From Atrina japonica (taxonomy: Eukaryota; Mollusca; Bivalvia; Pterioida; Pinnidae): 64,000 nt of DNA. Position 1 is the stretch's first letter. Every line of letters starts with the position of its first letter. This document shows positions 31,489 to 43,240 of the stretch, in pieces. Under the pieces are notes generated by a model that ran no database searches, had not been told where the DNA came from, and was given only the letters and a program-made list of their open reading frames with translations. Position numbers and translations under genes: made by a program. The DNA is taken from assembly GCA_030159075.1 (NCBI GenBank), contig BROG01000043.1, positions 940,001 through 1,004,000 of the forward strand. Direction: 5' to 3'.

Positions 31489-32439
31489 GAGTTGTCGCCC
31501 TCAGTATAACTCTCCATAAATCATTCCACAATATTTAAGAGTTGTCCCCCATAGTATTTTCCCAGCCTGAATTTTGGAAAGTGGTTATAAAAACTTGAAA
31601 CGGAAATGGATTAGAAAACTTATCTACTAGGTCCTTTTATAACAAGCATCGTTTATTAATTAGACTTAACTTTGGTTGCTGTTCAAGATATATCAAGAAT
31701 CAGCCATGTGACTTCAAGGGTAGTACATGTATGTTGTCTCTCCCATGTTAAATATATATGGCAGACTAACATCTCCTGAACCGTCTTGATTTTTATCCAG
31801 TGTTTAGTTTTTAAATTAGCGTTCCAAATCTTAAACCTTGGTAAGCACAATTCAACATGTACAGAATTGTTGTTTGTTATCACTGAAACGGTATACATCT
31901 GCTAGAGATGCAGATATAAGCAAATTTGTGAAATTCATAGTACATGTAATTACAAGTTAATATATGCAACCTTCACACATATTTGTAACTTCTCAAAAAT
32001 AGTACATAACGATGTACCCTACATGTTTTTGTATTAAACTCTGGGATTTATTTTGGAACCAAAGTAGGGCCGTCAACGACAGATTCGATACGATAATCAA
32101 TACACTTTTAAAGAAAGTATTGATACATTTCAGGATGTATTTTCTTTTACAATTTCCAATTTGTTTTACTTCCATGTTATTGAATGGTTATATATTTTTT
32201 TTCTAATTGTTCAAATGTATGTTTTTCTTGCAAGGATGCTTTTTTCATCTTCAGATGGTCAAACATACAATAAAACACCTAAATATTACAATGAATCCAT
32301 TTATTTTGAATGCATTCATAGAAGTACCAAATTCAATTTTATCGATACTTTTTTACTTATTGATGAATACTTTCTCATCAATGACAGCCCTGAATCCAAG
32401 GAAATGTTTTGAAAAGTTTGCCATTTATTTGCAGATGAT

Positions 32440-32515
32440 GTGGCCTCATCTCTTCCATTAAAAATTGGCCATCAAATGACAGAAATTATTGAGTGTACAC
32501 ACATCATGTCAAACA
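32440..32515 (+). mobile_element. SINE 3' end fragment
   Basis: ctcttccattaaaaattggc followed by a gacagaaattattgagtgt block matches the 3' part of the SINE at 16165-16262. The head is absent. It lies about 220 bp beyond the ATF4 stop, probably in or near its 3' UTR. Confidence 0.6.
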
Positions 32516-32734
32516 AACTTGGAAGCTTTGGAACCTAATTTTTTTCATCTGAAAAGCATAAAGCTTTCCATATCACTGTCAAAACTTGCAAATAATTATA
32601 ATAAAGAAATAACAAACAATAATATATTGTATGTATGTTTATGATAACAAAAATGATTCACATAAAACTGATGACAATTCACACAAACTCTACATTCATA
32701 CACAAATTATATACATCCCTGGCAACAACTAAAA

Positions 32735-33603
32735 TTAGATTAATTTAGACTTTTTATATGTAATTTTAATTCCCTTAGCTTTACAAACTTCTGCCATCAA
32801 ATCTTTCATATATTTTATTTCCCTAGTAATTTGATCAACCTTTTCTTTTAGTTCTGTATTTTTCTTCACTAGTTCAGATTCCTCAGTTTTAATATTGTCT
32901 ACTTCTGACTTCTTTTTCTGTCTATACCTAATTGCTGCATTTTTATTTTGGACCTTTTTTCTGTCTTTCTTGTTCATACCCGGAGTAGGTTTTTCATACG
33001 GAGCAGAAGACTCTTTAGACTGTCTAGATTTTTGTCTCGACTTTGGTGTGTAGTCCTCGTCATCACTTTGATTGGGACTATAGTCAGGGTCACTAATACT
33101 GCTCGGAGAGGAGGGTTCTGAACCAGAAAGAAAACTATTAATCTCTTCAACAGTTAGTGGAGAACTGATTAAACTTTTTGCACTGTCAGTGTCAACCAAG
33201 TCTGAACTTGTCAGTGATGAATCCATCAAGATGTCATCACCTATGCCAGAATCGAATGATATTTCTGTTGCAACTTCTTCACCGTTACTAATACTCGTAA
33301 CGGACTGTCCCATGATTGTGTCAACAATTGAACTGTCTTGAAGCAAATCAAGTTGCTCAAATACTGGTGCAACTTGTGCTTCAGGGGAAGACGGGACGGT
33401 AGCTTTAACATAATTGGGTTGTGTAAGCAACTCGTGTAATACACTACGATTCTGGATAGTGTTCACTTTAACTTCAGCAGGTTCAACTGCTTCTTGCACC
33501 ACTGAAATGTCCTGTGGCTGTGGAACAAGTGAATTGACATCTGTGCTGTCCAAGAAGTGGCTCAAGTCCATGTTTTCCATCCATTCCTGTTCAAATGGAT
33601 CTG
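32735..33603 (-). CDS. ATF4: ATF4 last exon: transactivation region and bZIP domain
   Basis: Second coding exon of ATF4, the bZIP activator made when eIF2-alpha is phosphorylated; it switches on amino-acid and stress genes in the nucleus. The minus-strand exon starts after ttttacag (33603), completes Ala74, and ends TAA at 32737-32735. With exon 2 it gives 362 residues (human ATF4 has 351). Visible parts: WMENMDLSHFLDS (residues about 81-93), like the acidic MDL segment of vertebrate ATF4; DSGIGDD (DSG core of a beta-TrCP-type degron); an S/P/D-rich stretch; basic region KKVQNKNAAIRYRQKKK (about 290-306); and a leucine zipper to about residue 350 (VKKNTELKEKVDQITREIKY). The acceptor is a tandem acagcag, so a 3-base shorter exon is possible. 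Confidence 0.95.
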
Positions 33604-33796
33604 CTGTAAAAGAAATAAACAAGAATAAAATTTGATTTCAGAACATGAAGTCACAATAAATATATATATAAATTTAAAAAAACAAGTTTTCTTATTTACA
33701 CCTACTAGAATTAAATGTGCAACTACTGAATAACAACTACATAAATGTTGATATTGATACATATGAGCTTAATTTAATAACTTAAAACATGCTTAC
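33604..33796 (-). other. ATF4: ATF4 coding intron
   Basis: 193-bp phase-1 intron with donor GTAAGC and acceptor TTTACAG on the minus strand. Confidence 0.9.
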
Positions 33797-34016
33797 CTTG
33801 AGGATTGGAAAGGCAGAGGAGGTCATCGAGTATATCTCTTCCTGCTTGGTCGACGACGAGCTTTTGCTCTATTATATCACCAGGGGGACATTTACCCCTT
33901 CCCACAACATCATCAACGTCCACACTTGGGGCCAACAGCCCAAATGGGCTGGTGTCCAACATCAAATCCTCGAACAAATGATACTCTTCCATGCCTATCA
34001 GTTCTGAATTCATCAT
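33797..34016 (-). CDS. ATF4: ATF4 first coding exon part
   Basis: Encodes residues 1-73: MMNSELIGMEEYHLFEDLML, then DTSPFGLLAP, ending DILDDLLCLSNPQ before donor GTAAGC. The start is the first of two adjacent ATGs (34016 and 34013), the only ATGs in this exon that open the ATF4 frame. The exon continues 5' as leader to 34117. The acidic, hydrophobic composition fits an activation domain. Translation is probably controlled by the upstream ORFs, one of which overlaps this segment out of frame to 33913. Confidence 0.9.
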
Positions 34017-34632
34017 CAATGAATGAATCTTGCGAAGTAATAAAGTTGGAGATGTTACTTTCAATAGGTACTGGGTACAATGAGGCCAAAGCCAAAGCAA
34101 TGAGTATGGGTTGAAACCTGCAAAAGATAAGCACACATAGTTACAATTACACATTATACAAAAACATATTGACAGAAATTTGTTAAATGTTTCTCGACTC
34201 AGGACGACACCATAAGGCATTATAAGCCCCCCCCCCCCCCCCAATGTCGTGCAATCTCCAAATGACTGTCGTTTGTTGCCATATTTCTCCAGATAGATCT
34301 AGAGAGAAAATTCGGTGTCGGTACTAACTATATAGCCATCATAGGACACGCCACTCACGGTGACCAGAGTCCTGACCCCCCCCCCTTTCCCGGTCAGGTC
34401 CAACACGTCTAAATATTCGAATTTCAAGTTATTAAAAATTATCGAATTGGATTATCAAAATAAAAAACACCAACAAACAAATTATATATATATAAAATAA
34501 ACGTCTTTAATAACAGATATAATTATCATATATGCCATATGCACCATGATGTCTGGATGGACGTGAAACGGTGAATAAAAATTTAAGTCGAAAATTTAAG
34601 GAATAAAAAAGTGGATATACTTACGCCATCAT
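33913..34632 (-). promoter_or_regulatory. ATF4 uORF2, spliced, overlapping the ATF4 start
   Basis: Starts ATG ATG GC at 34632-34625 in exon 1, continues across the 507-bp intron into exon 2 (34117 downward) and ends TGA at 33915-33913. The product is 70 codons, beginning MMAFQPILIALALASLYP. It overlaps the first 104 nt of the ATF4 coding sequence in a different frame. Human ATF4 uORF2 is 59 codons and overlaps likewise; reading it prevents ATF4 translation, and bypass under stress allows it. Position and overlap match; the function is inferred. Confidence 0.8.
34017..34117 (-). other. ATF4: ATF4 5' leader part of exon 2
   Basis: Non-coding for ATF4 itself, but read in another frame as the body of uORF2. 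The acceptor cttttgcag lies at 34118-34126 on the minus strand. No ATG occurs in this stretch, so uORF2 depends on the start codon in exon 1. Confidence 0.85.
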
Positions 34633-34790
34633 AAAATGTATGTGTGTGGTGCAAAGCTTAAGCTTTTGCACGTGGTGTGGACGGTTTTTCGTCACGCTTC
34701 CATCTTGATATCGCTCGTATCCGAGTCGCAAAGATAAATTTGTAGATGTATGCTCGTGTTAATCAACATGGTAAATGAAGATGGCGGGCG
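34625..34790 (-). other. ATF4: ATF4 first (leader) exon, 5' end estimated
   Basis: Ends at a strong donor (GC then gtaagtata at 34624). The joined leader makes a uORF that continues in frame through exon 2. The transcription start is not visible; 34790 is an estimate from the YY1-like motif nearby. It contains an E-box CACGTG near 34671 and both uORF starts. Confidence 0.7.
34692..34703 (-). promoter_or_regulatory. ATF4 uORF1 (Met-Glu-Ala-stop)
   Basis: ATG at 34703 with the context AAGATGG (strong, G at +4), followed by GAA GCG TGA. Vertebrate ATF4 uORF1 is also three codons and lets ribosomes resume scanning. An in-frame ATG at 34769 would extend it to 25 residues if the transcript begins upstream of that point. 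Confidence 0.75.
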
Positions 34791-34830
34791 TTGTCGACGT
34801 GACTAAAAGCGGATTCCAAGGTCGTATTAA
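34760..34830 (-). promoter_or_regulatory. Probable ATF4 core promoter region
   Basis: The + strand reads gaagatggcgggcg at 34778-34791, the reverse of cgcccgccatcttc, a YY1-type motif often found at transcription starts of TATA-less promoters. Next to it, gtcacgtcgac is a CRE/UPRE-like half-site. No TATA box was seen. The exact start is unknown. Confidence 0.45.
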
Positions 34831-36190
34831 TTCGCCTTAACCTTAAGATGTTATATTGTCATTAAATAACAGTCAACTTGTTTGTTTCAAATCAAATAAT
34901 AAGATTTTTTTGTATAATTTATGAATAATACTAGTATTTTTGTCGTTTTAATAACAATTTCCGCTTTTGATGTACAGAACTATATTTTATAAGGCATTCA
35001 TAAACAGTTATAAGATTAGGATTGCATCAGAAAATCGTTGGCAAGTCGCCAGACTGAACACGTTTTCACAAGTTTGATTGGTCAAAATGCACACACCTCT
35101 TTTCTTTTCTATATTTATAAATGTCGTCACAAACGGAAACTGTCATACATGACGTAGGTTATGTAAAATCCCAAATACAAGATAAAATCGAAAAGGTTAA
35201 TTGTGTTCAATATATGCGTCCCTGATAATAGTAGATCAGTAGTCCACGAAGCAGGGCTTGCCCTCATTACTATAATCTACAAATACCTAAATCGTACATA
35301 AGATATACCTTTGTATAGTCTTAACTGTGATCTAAAGTTATTTGTAATACAGTACATTAAGTATTGAGAGATAGATCCATCCTCAGGTCCTATCTAGTCT
35401 AGATATCAGTACTGTAATATCTAATATCTCAGTGATCTGTCTTTAAGAGATAATCGTGCATGGGATATTCGCCACTTCAGGACAGTAGGCCCTACAACTT
35501 CCAGAATTTTCAGTAGACTCAAAGAAGTGGTTAGCCTATACAAGAAGGAATTTACATGACTCAGCAAGATGGATTCTAAAATTTGTATATATCTGCAAAT
35601 TTAATCAACATAAATTGTACTTTATTCAAGTGAATTTTAAATGGATTCGTGGGGAGGGATTCTGTCATTTAGATTGGATTAATGTATCCCCCTTATCAAG
35701 CCCTCTATATAATACAATGTATATGTGTTCCCCGGCTTTCAGTTTTAGGCGATGTCGAAATAGTTTTTCATATCTAGAGATTGACTTAGGTTAACTTTTA
35801 GGACATATAATTTCATGCATGAAAATAGTGCGTTTTACAACATATATGGCCTATATAACGCTATCCCGGTTTCTGGTCACAAGTACTAGATCTACGATTT
35901 ACCTATTCATCCATGCATTATGTCCAATCACGAATTAATACCTAACATAGACTTGAAAAAGATTAATTACGTTTAACAATTACGAAATGAACATATATAA
36001 CAATTAACAGATCACATATATGATAACAGGTAAGGAAAGAGGTGATACTTATGGAAGTTTGCCAATTCAATTCCATAGAATAGGTTTTTATTCAAAATTA
36101 TGCATATAAAAAAAGCATTTTTGTTTATTTTGACGACTGTAGGGTCTATTTGTTTTTCTCTCGCACAGGGTAATTCGATATAAAGTCACA
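34831..36190. other. Upstream of ATF4, no gene; contains one arm of a dispersed repeat
   Basis: No coding evidence. 35575-35715 is a diverged copy of 37395-37565: both contain gattctaaaatttgta, tgaattttaaatggattcgt, ggggagggattct and catttagattgga in the same order. Confidence 0.65.
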
Positions 36191-36196
36191 CACACA

Positions 36197-36640
<444 letters not shown>

Positions 36641-37394
36641 GAAATTTGTTTTTTAATTATGCTTATTTGTGATGCAATGCATATGCCATCAAATGCAGAC
36701 TGAGGATTCAAAGTTGGAGTAGGCGTAAATTTAAAATTGATTCGCGGAACGAGTCGCAAAAATTTGGAGGGATGTTTTTAATTTTCCGACTTTTTATAGA
36801 AAATTAAGGGTTTCACAACTATTATAAACTTTAGGAACACGGTCTCCCTGGTTACTTCACATGATTTTAATTGTTGGATTAATTGTCAGGCAATATTCAT
36901 TAGGGGTCGTGTTTTATGCATCTAATAAAAATATTTTTTTCTCATTTTGGAGCACGTGCAAGCGAGAGAACCGGGTTACAATGTACCCAGGATGAGACCA
37001 CCAGCCTTCCGCAAGTAAACTGGAAATTTTCTCACAGCAATAAGCTGAGGTTCCAGCGGGTTCGAACTTGCGCTGACAGGAAGTGAGAGTTCATGATTTA
37101 AAACACGATGCTCTCACCACTCAGCACCTACATGCTGAGAAAACCGTCAAACGAAAATATCTTTACCGATATGTAGGACAAACACAACACATAATACAAA
37201 GTCCAAGTCCACAAAATCCAAGATATACAGATAAAGCCTGGTTGGATCCAGGATTTCGAGTTAGAGGAAAGAAATAGTAGGCCTATTTAATTGTTTTCGC
37301 CGAGCGTAGCTAGGGGCGAAAATTTTGGTAGCTCTAATTTAAAAATCTGGGAAGCCTTTTTCTGGATTCCAGACGTGATGTTAGAATTAAATAA

Positions 37395-37565
37395 AATTTG
37401 CATGGATTCTAAAATTTGTAATTTATTTATAACATGTATATATATCTACAAATGTAATCGACATAGATTCTACTATATTAAAATGAATTTTAAATGGATT
37501 CGTGGGGAGGGATTCTCTCATTTAGATTGGATCAAATTACCCCCTCCCCCTTATTCTCTATATAT
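37395..37565. repeat. Dispersed repeat, second copy of 35575-35715
   Basis: Same ordered words as the copy about 1.8 kb to the left, with small insertions. The family is not recognised. Confidence 0.7.
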
Positions 37566-37679
37566 GTCCCTCTGCTTTCAAATTCTGCCAATGTTTTAGG
37601 CGAATGTAATATTTATTTCTAAAAATACATTTTATCATAAACAAATTTGATCATGTGTGTCATAATGACACAATAAGAA

Positions 37680-37905
37680 GTAGCATGTGTAAATAATGTG
37701 TAGCATGTGTTATTATGGGATAGTATGTGTTATTATGGGATAGTATGTGGTAGTGTATCGATACAACACATACAATTCCGGTTACGGTTTCACTATTAGA
37801 TTTACCTATCCGATTGCTAAATCATGATCATAATCGGAAATAATTTGATAAGTATGTGGTATTATGGAGTAGTATGTGTTTATACGGGACAGTATGTGGT
37901 AGTAT
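37680..37905. repeat. Short irregular tandem repeat of about 20 bp
   Basis: Repeats of agtatgtgttattatgggat and shorter variants at 37681-37755 and 37850-37905, separated by a unique spacer. Confidence 0.7.
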
Positions 37906-38073
37906 GGGGTTAATCGACGCGCCCCCAGAAGCTTGCCTGATTTTATTGAGCTAATCGTACCCTTTGTTACATGCGTGTGCCATATTTGGGCCACAGAATC
38001 GAAAAATATGCAAATGAGCTGACAAAAATGAGATTTGTGAAACCATGTCCCTGAGGGCGCCATGTGTAACATT

Positions 38074-38206
38074 GCTAAGCCCCCACTTTTTTGCAAAGAT
38101 AGACATAGGTGTTGAAAATTGGGGCTTAGCCCCCAGACGTTTCTGGCGTGTGTGTGTTTTAAGTTGGTTTAGCCCCCCCACTTTCAATTTGCTTCCGACG
38201 CCTATG
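38074..38206. mobile_element. Third copy of the CATAGGCG MITE, left end missing
   Basis: Begins inside the element at taagcccccacttttttgca and runs to the intact right end TTCCGACGCCTATG (38193-38206), the exact reverse complement of the left end seen at 36304. Confidence 0.85.
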
Positions 38207-38465
38207 TAATGTATGACCAATAAAAGCCAACAGAAAAAGAAAGTTGGTCTCCTGAACCTATATCGCCCAAATATTACCTTGTTTTACAAAGCCAAAGGAT
38301 AAAATATGTCCCGAAATACTTTAGGGCAATGGATAACCTGGCGATAGCCTCTGTTTATCCTGAGGCGAACAGGGAAAGCGCCCATTTTCGTTGAGCAGAA
38401 TCACTTAAGTCAACTACAGACCTGAGAAAGAAATATGTCTGAGAAGATTTTAATGGTCCACAACT

Positions 38466-39880
38466 TTACCCAAATTGAAAAAAAAAATTATAAATTTTTG
38501 AGTAAAATCTTGAAATTGAGTTAAAAAAAATGTCTACGAATAGTTTTATGATCCTGGGCCCATGGACCGCGTTTTTGAAAGAGTCCAGGGGCAGTTCCAG
38601 TAATTTTCTAAGAAGGGGCGTTGGCAATATTTTATTAGTTGCTATCAATATTATTTGAATGTTCACATTATTCCGTTTTTGAATAGCAGCTGGGAATAGA
38701 GTTTTGTAACTTAGTATTTTACATATATCTTCACAACATTTTATTTTTTTAGTATACATTGCAAATGATATGGTATGAAAGGTACTAGGCAGTGAAATAT
38801 CATGTTCAAGGTTCTTCAATCTTCTACATCTCAAATCATGGGAGTTTTTCAAAATCAGAATTTGTTAATAGTGTGTTATCTATTTCAAATAGATCACTAA
38901 CAAATCTACTATATCTGTTGTATCAAAGTTAATATTGTGTAAGATACATTAGTTATTGGTTTTAGAAAGCTATTATAAAGTAAGGACATTTATCAGAATT
39001 CTAAAACAAATGACACTTTATTAGTTTGTTTAGAACGTTTTCCAGGCATAGAACACATCATTCCAAAATTTTTTGTTGGATTTTATATTAAAATATTCTA
39101 TCATCTCCATAGTCAAAATACATTTAGATACATTTCTATTGTATAAAGCATTTTTTTAAAAATATTGTTCCATGGGTTATCTTGGCTAATTAATCCTCTT
39201 TTCCATGTGCATTTTAATGCAGATAAGAAATAATTTTAATGTAGCCATTTGTAACCAATCCTCTTTATTTTGCATGGTCAGCCCCTCCTTATTATGTCCC
39301 ATATAAAAATTGAAAAAATGCTGTTTGTAGTATTTTCTGTTATATTATTTAGAGTATGGATTTCAATATATTTATTTTAACTAGTGGTGTCAATATTCTG
39401 GGACGTCAGTATTAAATATAATTCAAGGTTTCATAGAGATTGTCAGAACAGTGCAGAAAAAGTAGTGTATTATCTGTATTTTGGCAAATTTCAAATTCTT
39501 TATTCTTTGTTTGTATACATTTAATGTTATCATTATTTTTATGCAAATCACCAGGACCTCCGCACATAAACAAAAAATAGATGGTGCAGCTGTCCCCCTG
39601 ACGACAGCTGCAATAAATACCAAGTTGCTCTGCTGATATTCCGTTTTGGAGAATTCAAGTTTTTATTTCATTATTTTTTCACCTTCCACCTAATGCTTGA
39701 TGTCTGATGACATTCTCTCTTAAGACATTTTATCCAATCAATAATGATCTTGTCGAAAAATTAAAACTTTAAACATAAAGATCCAAGGAACAGAAGCAAA
39801 TGCTTTTTTGAATTGTACTAAAATTAATTGTCCTGGTATTTTATGCAGTTCAGTATAGTTCATTATTTCGAACGTCTTGT
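38466..39880 (-). pseudogene. Decayed non-LTR (LINE) reverse transcriptase
   Basis: On the minus strand, with frame changes, recognisable LINE RT segments appear in order. Near 39870-39800 there is NYTELHKIPGQLILVQFKKAF (palm start; the family motif DFxKAFDS is altered). Near 39640-39560 the RQGD region is followed by a worn FxLCAEVLVI. Near 39280-39170 KEGLTMQNKEDWLQMATLKL resembles the post-RT GGLxMxN region. The catalytic Asp pair is not intact. A 128-codon ORF at 38466-38852 is probably the far C-terminal part. Confidence 0.7.
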
Positions 39881-39889
39881 GTTTTCTCC

Positions 39890-40725
39890 TATGTGTCGCC
39901 CGCTTAGACCGGGTTTATCAAAAGTTAAATGTTTCTAAAACTCAAAAGGTATGTTTGGGTACAGAAAGAAGTTCAAAAGAAAACCTTCAATTGTCCTTTC
40001 ATGAACTTATCATATTTTGGGAATCAGACTCATTTAGAATATTCTGTATCGTTTTCACCAACGATATTAGGATCATTCTTTATTTCCGCCTGTGATCTCG
40101 GAAGTACATAGGTCTTTAAAAAGTATCTTCTTTTCCATTCTTTCTTTCTGATCTCTCCCCATGTTATGTCAAACTCCCGAGGTTTGTATTACCAATCCTT
40201 CGCCATGCTTATATGATTCCTCGATATGCTTCAGAACTGTTTGGGAAGGAGCGTTCCCACACGATTCTTCTATGGCAAGTACGTGACGATGAAAACCTGA
40301 AGTATCTCCGTGGTGATGACTCACTATATGTCTGAGCTATATAACAATGTAATAGCTCTATATGTTGAAGACAATGGTATTGGGGTTGAGTGCCAGGGTT
40401 GTGTGTTGCAAGGTGTGTTTAAGCTGATGGAACATTATTTTAGCTTGGCTATATTGCTCTCACATTTGAATCAGTGTGGAACATGCTACCAAGATATGTA
40501 AGTTAAAAAGCATGATGCATTTACCCATAATGAATGATGGAGTGTTGACTCTGATTTCGAGAGCTCCTCGCTCTATGGATTTTCAATCCGATGAATGCTA
40601 GCAAACCTTTTTACAAGTGTGGTCAGTATTGCATTGTGTCTGCTGCTTGTTGTGAGAGAGAAATGCAAGATCGTCAACAAAGATAATCTAGATCATCACA
40701 AAATGTCCATTTTATTTAACTTCTT
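39890..40725. other. Gene-free interval
   Basis: No convincing coding sequence; short ORFs on both strands lack family features. Part may be the upstream end of the adjoining LINE. Confidence 0.4.
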
Positions 40726-40860
40726 TTTCCATCTGTGGAACATCATCAAATCGTTAGGTAGTTAATACCGAGTAAATTCAGTTGGAATGGGGGTGGGGGG
40801 AGGTCGTAAACAAACATCCTAGTTGGACGCCGGTGTCGTATAAAATCGGCCCGTTCTCCA
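40726..40860. repeat. 135-bp segment, duplicated at 41799-41926
   Basis: Near-identical to the second copy about 1.07 kb to the right: both contain catctgtggaacatcatcaa, gttagttaataccgag-type words and cctagttggacgccggtgtc. The similarity is well above that of surrounding repeats, so the duplication looks recent. Confidence 0.9.
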
Positions 40861-41049
40861 AATTCGTCCGGCTGGACTGAAAATATAACCTTTTTCGTCC
40901 AGGTCTCTATAATTTTCTGTCCCTATACAAGAATCAAAACGGCTTAAAATTTCAAAGAAATGAAAGTTAAATACCGATACGGTGAAATATTATTCATCAT
41001 AGACCTATATTATAACCGTTGTACTCCACTGAGATACTGAGTCTTATAA

Positions 41050-41780
41050 ATTATTCCCAGAATTTTTAGACACAGATTCCTCAAAAACGGGAAGACTTAC
41101 AGACTTCAAACAAACATCAATCATAAACTGTGCCTGAAACTTGGTCAAGGTATATCGGGTCAAAGGTCAAGATCACAGAGACCAAAATGTGAAATTTTAT
41201 GTTCCGCGATGATAGATCACCATCTAAAGATATGCATGAAACTTAGTCAAGGTCATAGAGTCAAAAGTCAAGATCACCACAGGAACATGAAACTTCTGTC
41301 AGTTAGTCTCCTAGACTTTCTCTAGAAGTGCATACCATTTCAAGGTCATAGGATCAAAGGTCAAGGTCACAGAGACGGGAAGACTTACAGACCTCAAACG
41401 TAGATCAATGATAGACCACCAACTGAAGATGTGCATGAAACTACGTCAAGGTCATTGAATTAAAGGTCAAGGTCACAGAGACCAAAATGTGAAATTTTAT
41501 GTTCCCCGATAACTGATGACAGACTCAACACAGGAACATGAAACTTCTGTCAATTAGTCTCCCAGATTTTCTCTAGAACTGTATAATTTTCAAGGTCATA
41601 GGGTCAAAGGTCAATGTCACAACAGAGACCAAAAAGTAAAATTATATGTTCCGCGATAACTGGTGACAGACTTAACACAGGAACATAAAACTTCTATCTG
41701 TAGTCTCCTTGACTTTCTCTAGAACTCTATATTTTTTCAAGGTCATAGGGTCAAAGCTCAAGGTCACTGAGACCAAAATG
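41050..41780. repeat. Irregular tandem repeat built on 'aaggtcaaggtcacagagac'
   Basis: Repeated blocks of aaggtcaaggtcacagagac, aaaatgtgaaattttatgtt, cacaggaacatgaaacttct and gactttctctagaac. Four to five imperfect copies lie between the two copies of the 135-bp segment. Confidence 0.8.
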
Positions 41781-41798
41781 CTCCTTTGCATACTGCTG

Positions 41799-41926
41799 TT
41801 TCCATCTGTGGAACATCATCAAATCGTTAGGTAGTTAATACCGAGTAAAATCAGTTGGGGTGGGGGAGGTCGTAAACAAACATCCTAGTTGGACGCCGGT
41901 GTCGTATAAAATCAGCCCGTTCTCCA
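41799..41926. repeat. Second copy of the 135-bp segment
   Basis: See 40726-40860. It is followed at once by a unit of the roughly 78-bp repeat that is tandem at 43063-43240. Confidence 0.9.
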
Positions 41927-41927
41927 G

Positions 41928-42290
41928 ATGAAACTTCGATACATGTCGACGGAATAGTAAAATCTTTTCTTCAGTGTGGGAGAAATCACGTCTAGTCTTT
42001 CAGTTGGATCTTCCACGTTTGATTCCTGATTTTCTTGTCTTTCCTCTACCAATGAAAGCGTATTCCTTAAAAATCATTTAGATGAAAGGTCTCTACTTCT
42101 ACACACTAAGGGAATGCTCTCCCTGCCCTTCTGGATAATGTCCAATAGTAATAGTTGGTATGTCTTTATCAAACAATCCTGTATTGGAGACTAAATAATG
42201 TACTGCAGTCCACTAAAACACGCACAATGAAAACCCTTGTTAATCCGTTAAGTGTGAAATGATCTCTATTTGTAAAGTTTACTTTCATGC
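41928..42290. repeat. Segment duplicated, with divergence, at 43165-43510
   Basis: Shared ordered words include gataatgtccaatag, tagttggtatgtctt, gtattggagactaaa and agtgtgggagaaatcacgtc. The copies are about 1.24 kb apart in direct orientation. No gene was recognised in either. Confidence 0.8.
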
Positions 42291-42294
42291 CTTT

Positions 42295-43015
42295 TAAATA
42301 TTTTTTAAAGCCGCGTGGGAAAGGAAAGACATTCTGTTTTCTGTTAATTTTTCTCAGCGCAATGTCTGAGATGGTCTCTCGTGTAGGTCACACAAAAGAA
42401 TTCAAAATGGCAATTTCCAAACTTTTCAAGGTCCTCAATCACACGAACAAGTTTGTAAAATCATGAATGTGCGTATTTTATTCAACAGACTCAGATGCAT
42501 CTATACCGTCTTCTTCCTCAATGTAGTATTTTCGTCTGTGTCTTTCTCGTAATTTTCTTTTCAAATTTGTTCGCAGACAATATAGGATGCCAGTCTTCTA
42601 GTTTCCTTAATTATACTTGTCAGACATTCCACCTGTACCAGAACACTTCTTCCCCGTTGTTTATTCCACCAAATATCTGACTAACGATTCATGTTTTCGT
42701 AAACTTTTACCTTTTTATGTCGCTCTTTTGTAAGCACATGATCGCGAATCCTTGCAAATGGGTACTTCAAAAGAGTATGTTCCCCCAACAGAATCTTTTG
42801 AAATTATATTCCGTTGACTTAAAACTTACATGTAAAGATTTCTTCCAAATGCAGTTTGCTTATTCCTCATATCTTCCAAAATGAATTGTTCGATTCCCAG
42901 TAACTTCTTTTGTGGTGTTATTCAATGTACTACTGTAATACACCATTGGTATTTCTTCGAACCAGTTTCTACTTCCTTAAGAGTACAAGTACATCTGATA
43001 TTTAAGTTTCTTTTT
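42295..43015. other. Unassigned interval with a possible basic-acidic tail ORF on the minus strand
   Basis: On the minus strand about 42590-42480 reads LKRKLRERHRRKYYIEEEDG, then IDASESVE and a stop. The charged composition looks like the C-terminus of a real or former protein, but the frame is closed about 12 codons upstream of this peptide and no family is recognised. Confidence 0.3.
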
Positions 43016-43062
43016 TTAATAGCACATTATTTCTTTCCATCTTAACCTGTGATTAAGGGTGA

Positions 43063-43240
43063 GTGTGGGAGAAATCACGTCTCGTCTTTTAGTTGGATCT
43101 TCGATACATATCGAAGGAACAGTAAAGTCGCATTCCTCGAGTGTGGGAGAAATCACGTCTCGTCTTTTAGTTAGACGTTCGATACATGTCGATGGAACAG
43201 TAAAATCGTATTCCTCGTGTGGGAAAATCACGTCTAGTAT
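43063..43240. repeat. Tandem repeat of about 78 bp
   Basis: gtgtgggagaaatcacgtct starts at 43063 and 43141, with a shorter third copy at 43217. A single unit lies at 41974. The unit is divisible by three, giving open frames on both strands. Confidence 0.85.

Larger units (their letters stand above)
29996..32734. other. Tail-to-tail interval: ADH5 3' UTR, spacer, ATF4 3' UTR
   Basis: Holds the 3' ends of two convergent genes. The longest ORF (30711-31016, +) shows no family match. A 149-bp foldback lies at 31340-31488 and a SINE end at about 32440-32515. No third gene is supported. Confidence 0.6.

Noticed and set aside
33789..34114. Plus-strand ORFs opposite ATF4 exon 2
   Set aside because: Antisense shadows of the ATF4 exon.
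33774..34244. 156-codon ORF suggesting a longer ATF4 N-terminus
   Set aside because: The upstream part runs through a splice acceptor and a poly-C run; the ATF4 start at 34016 fits exon structure and uORF overlap.
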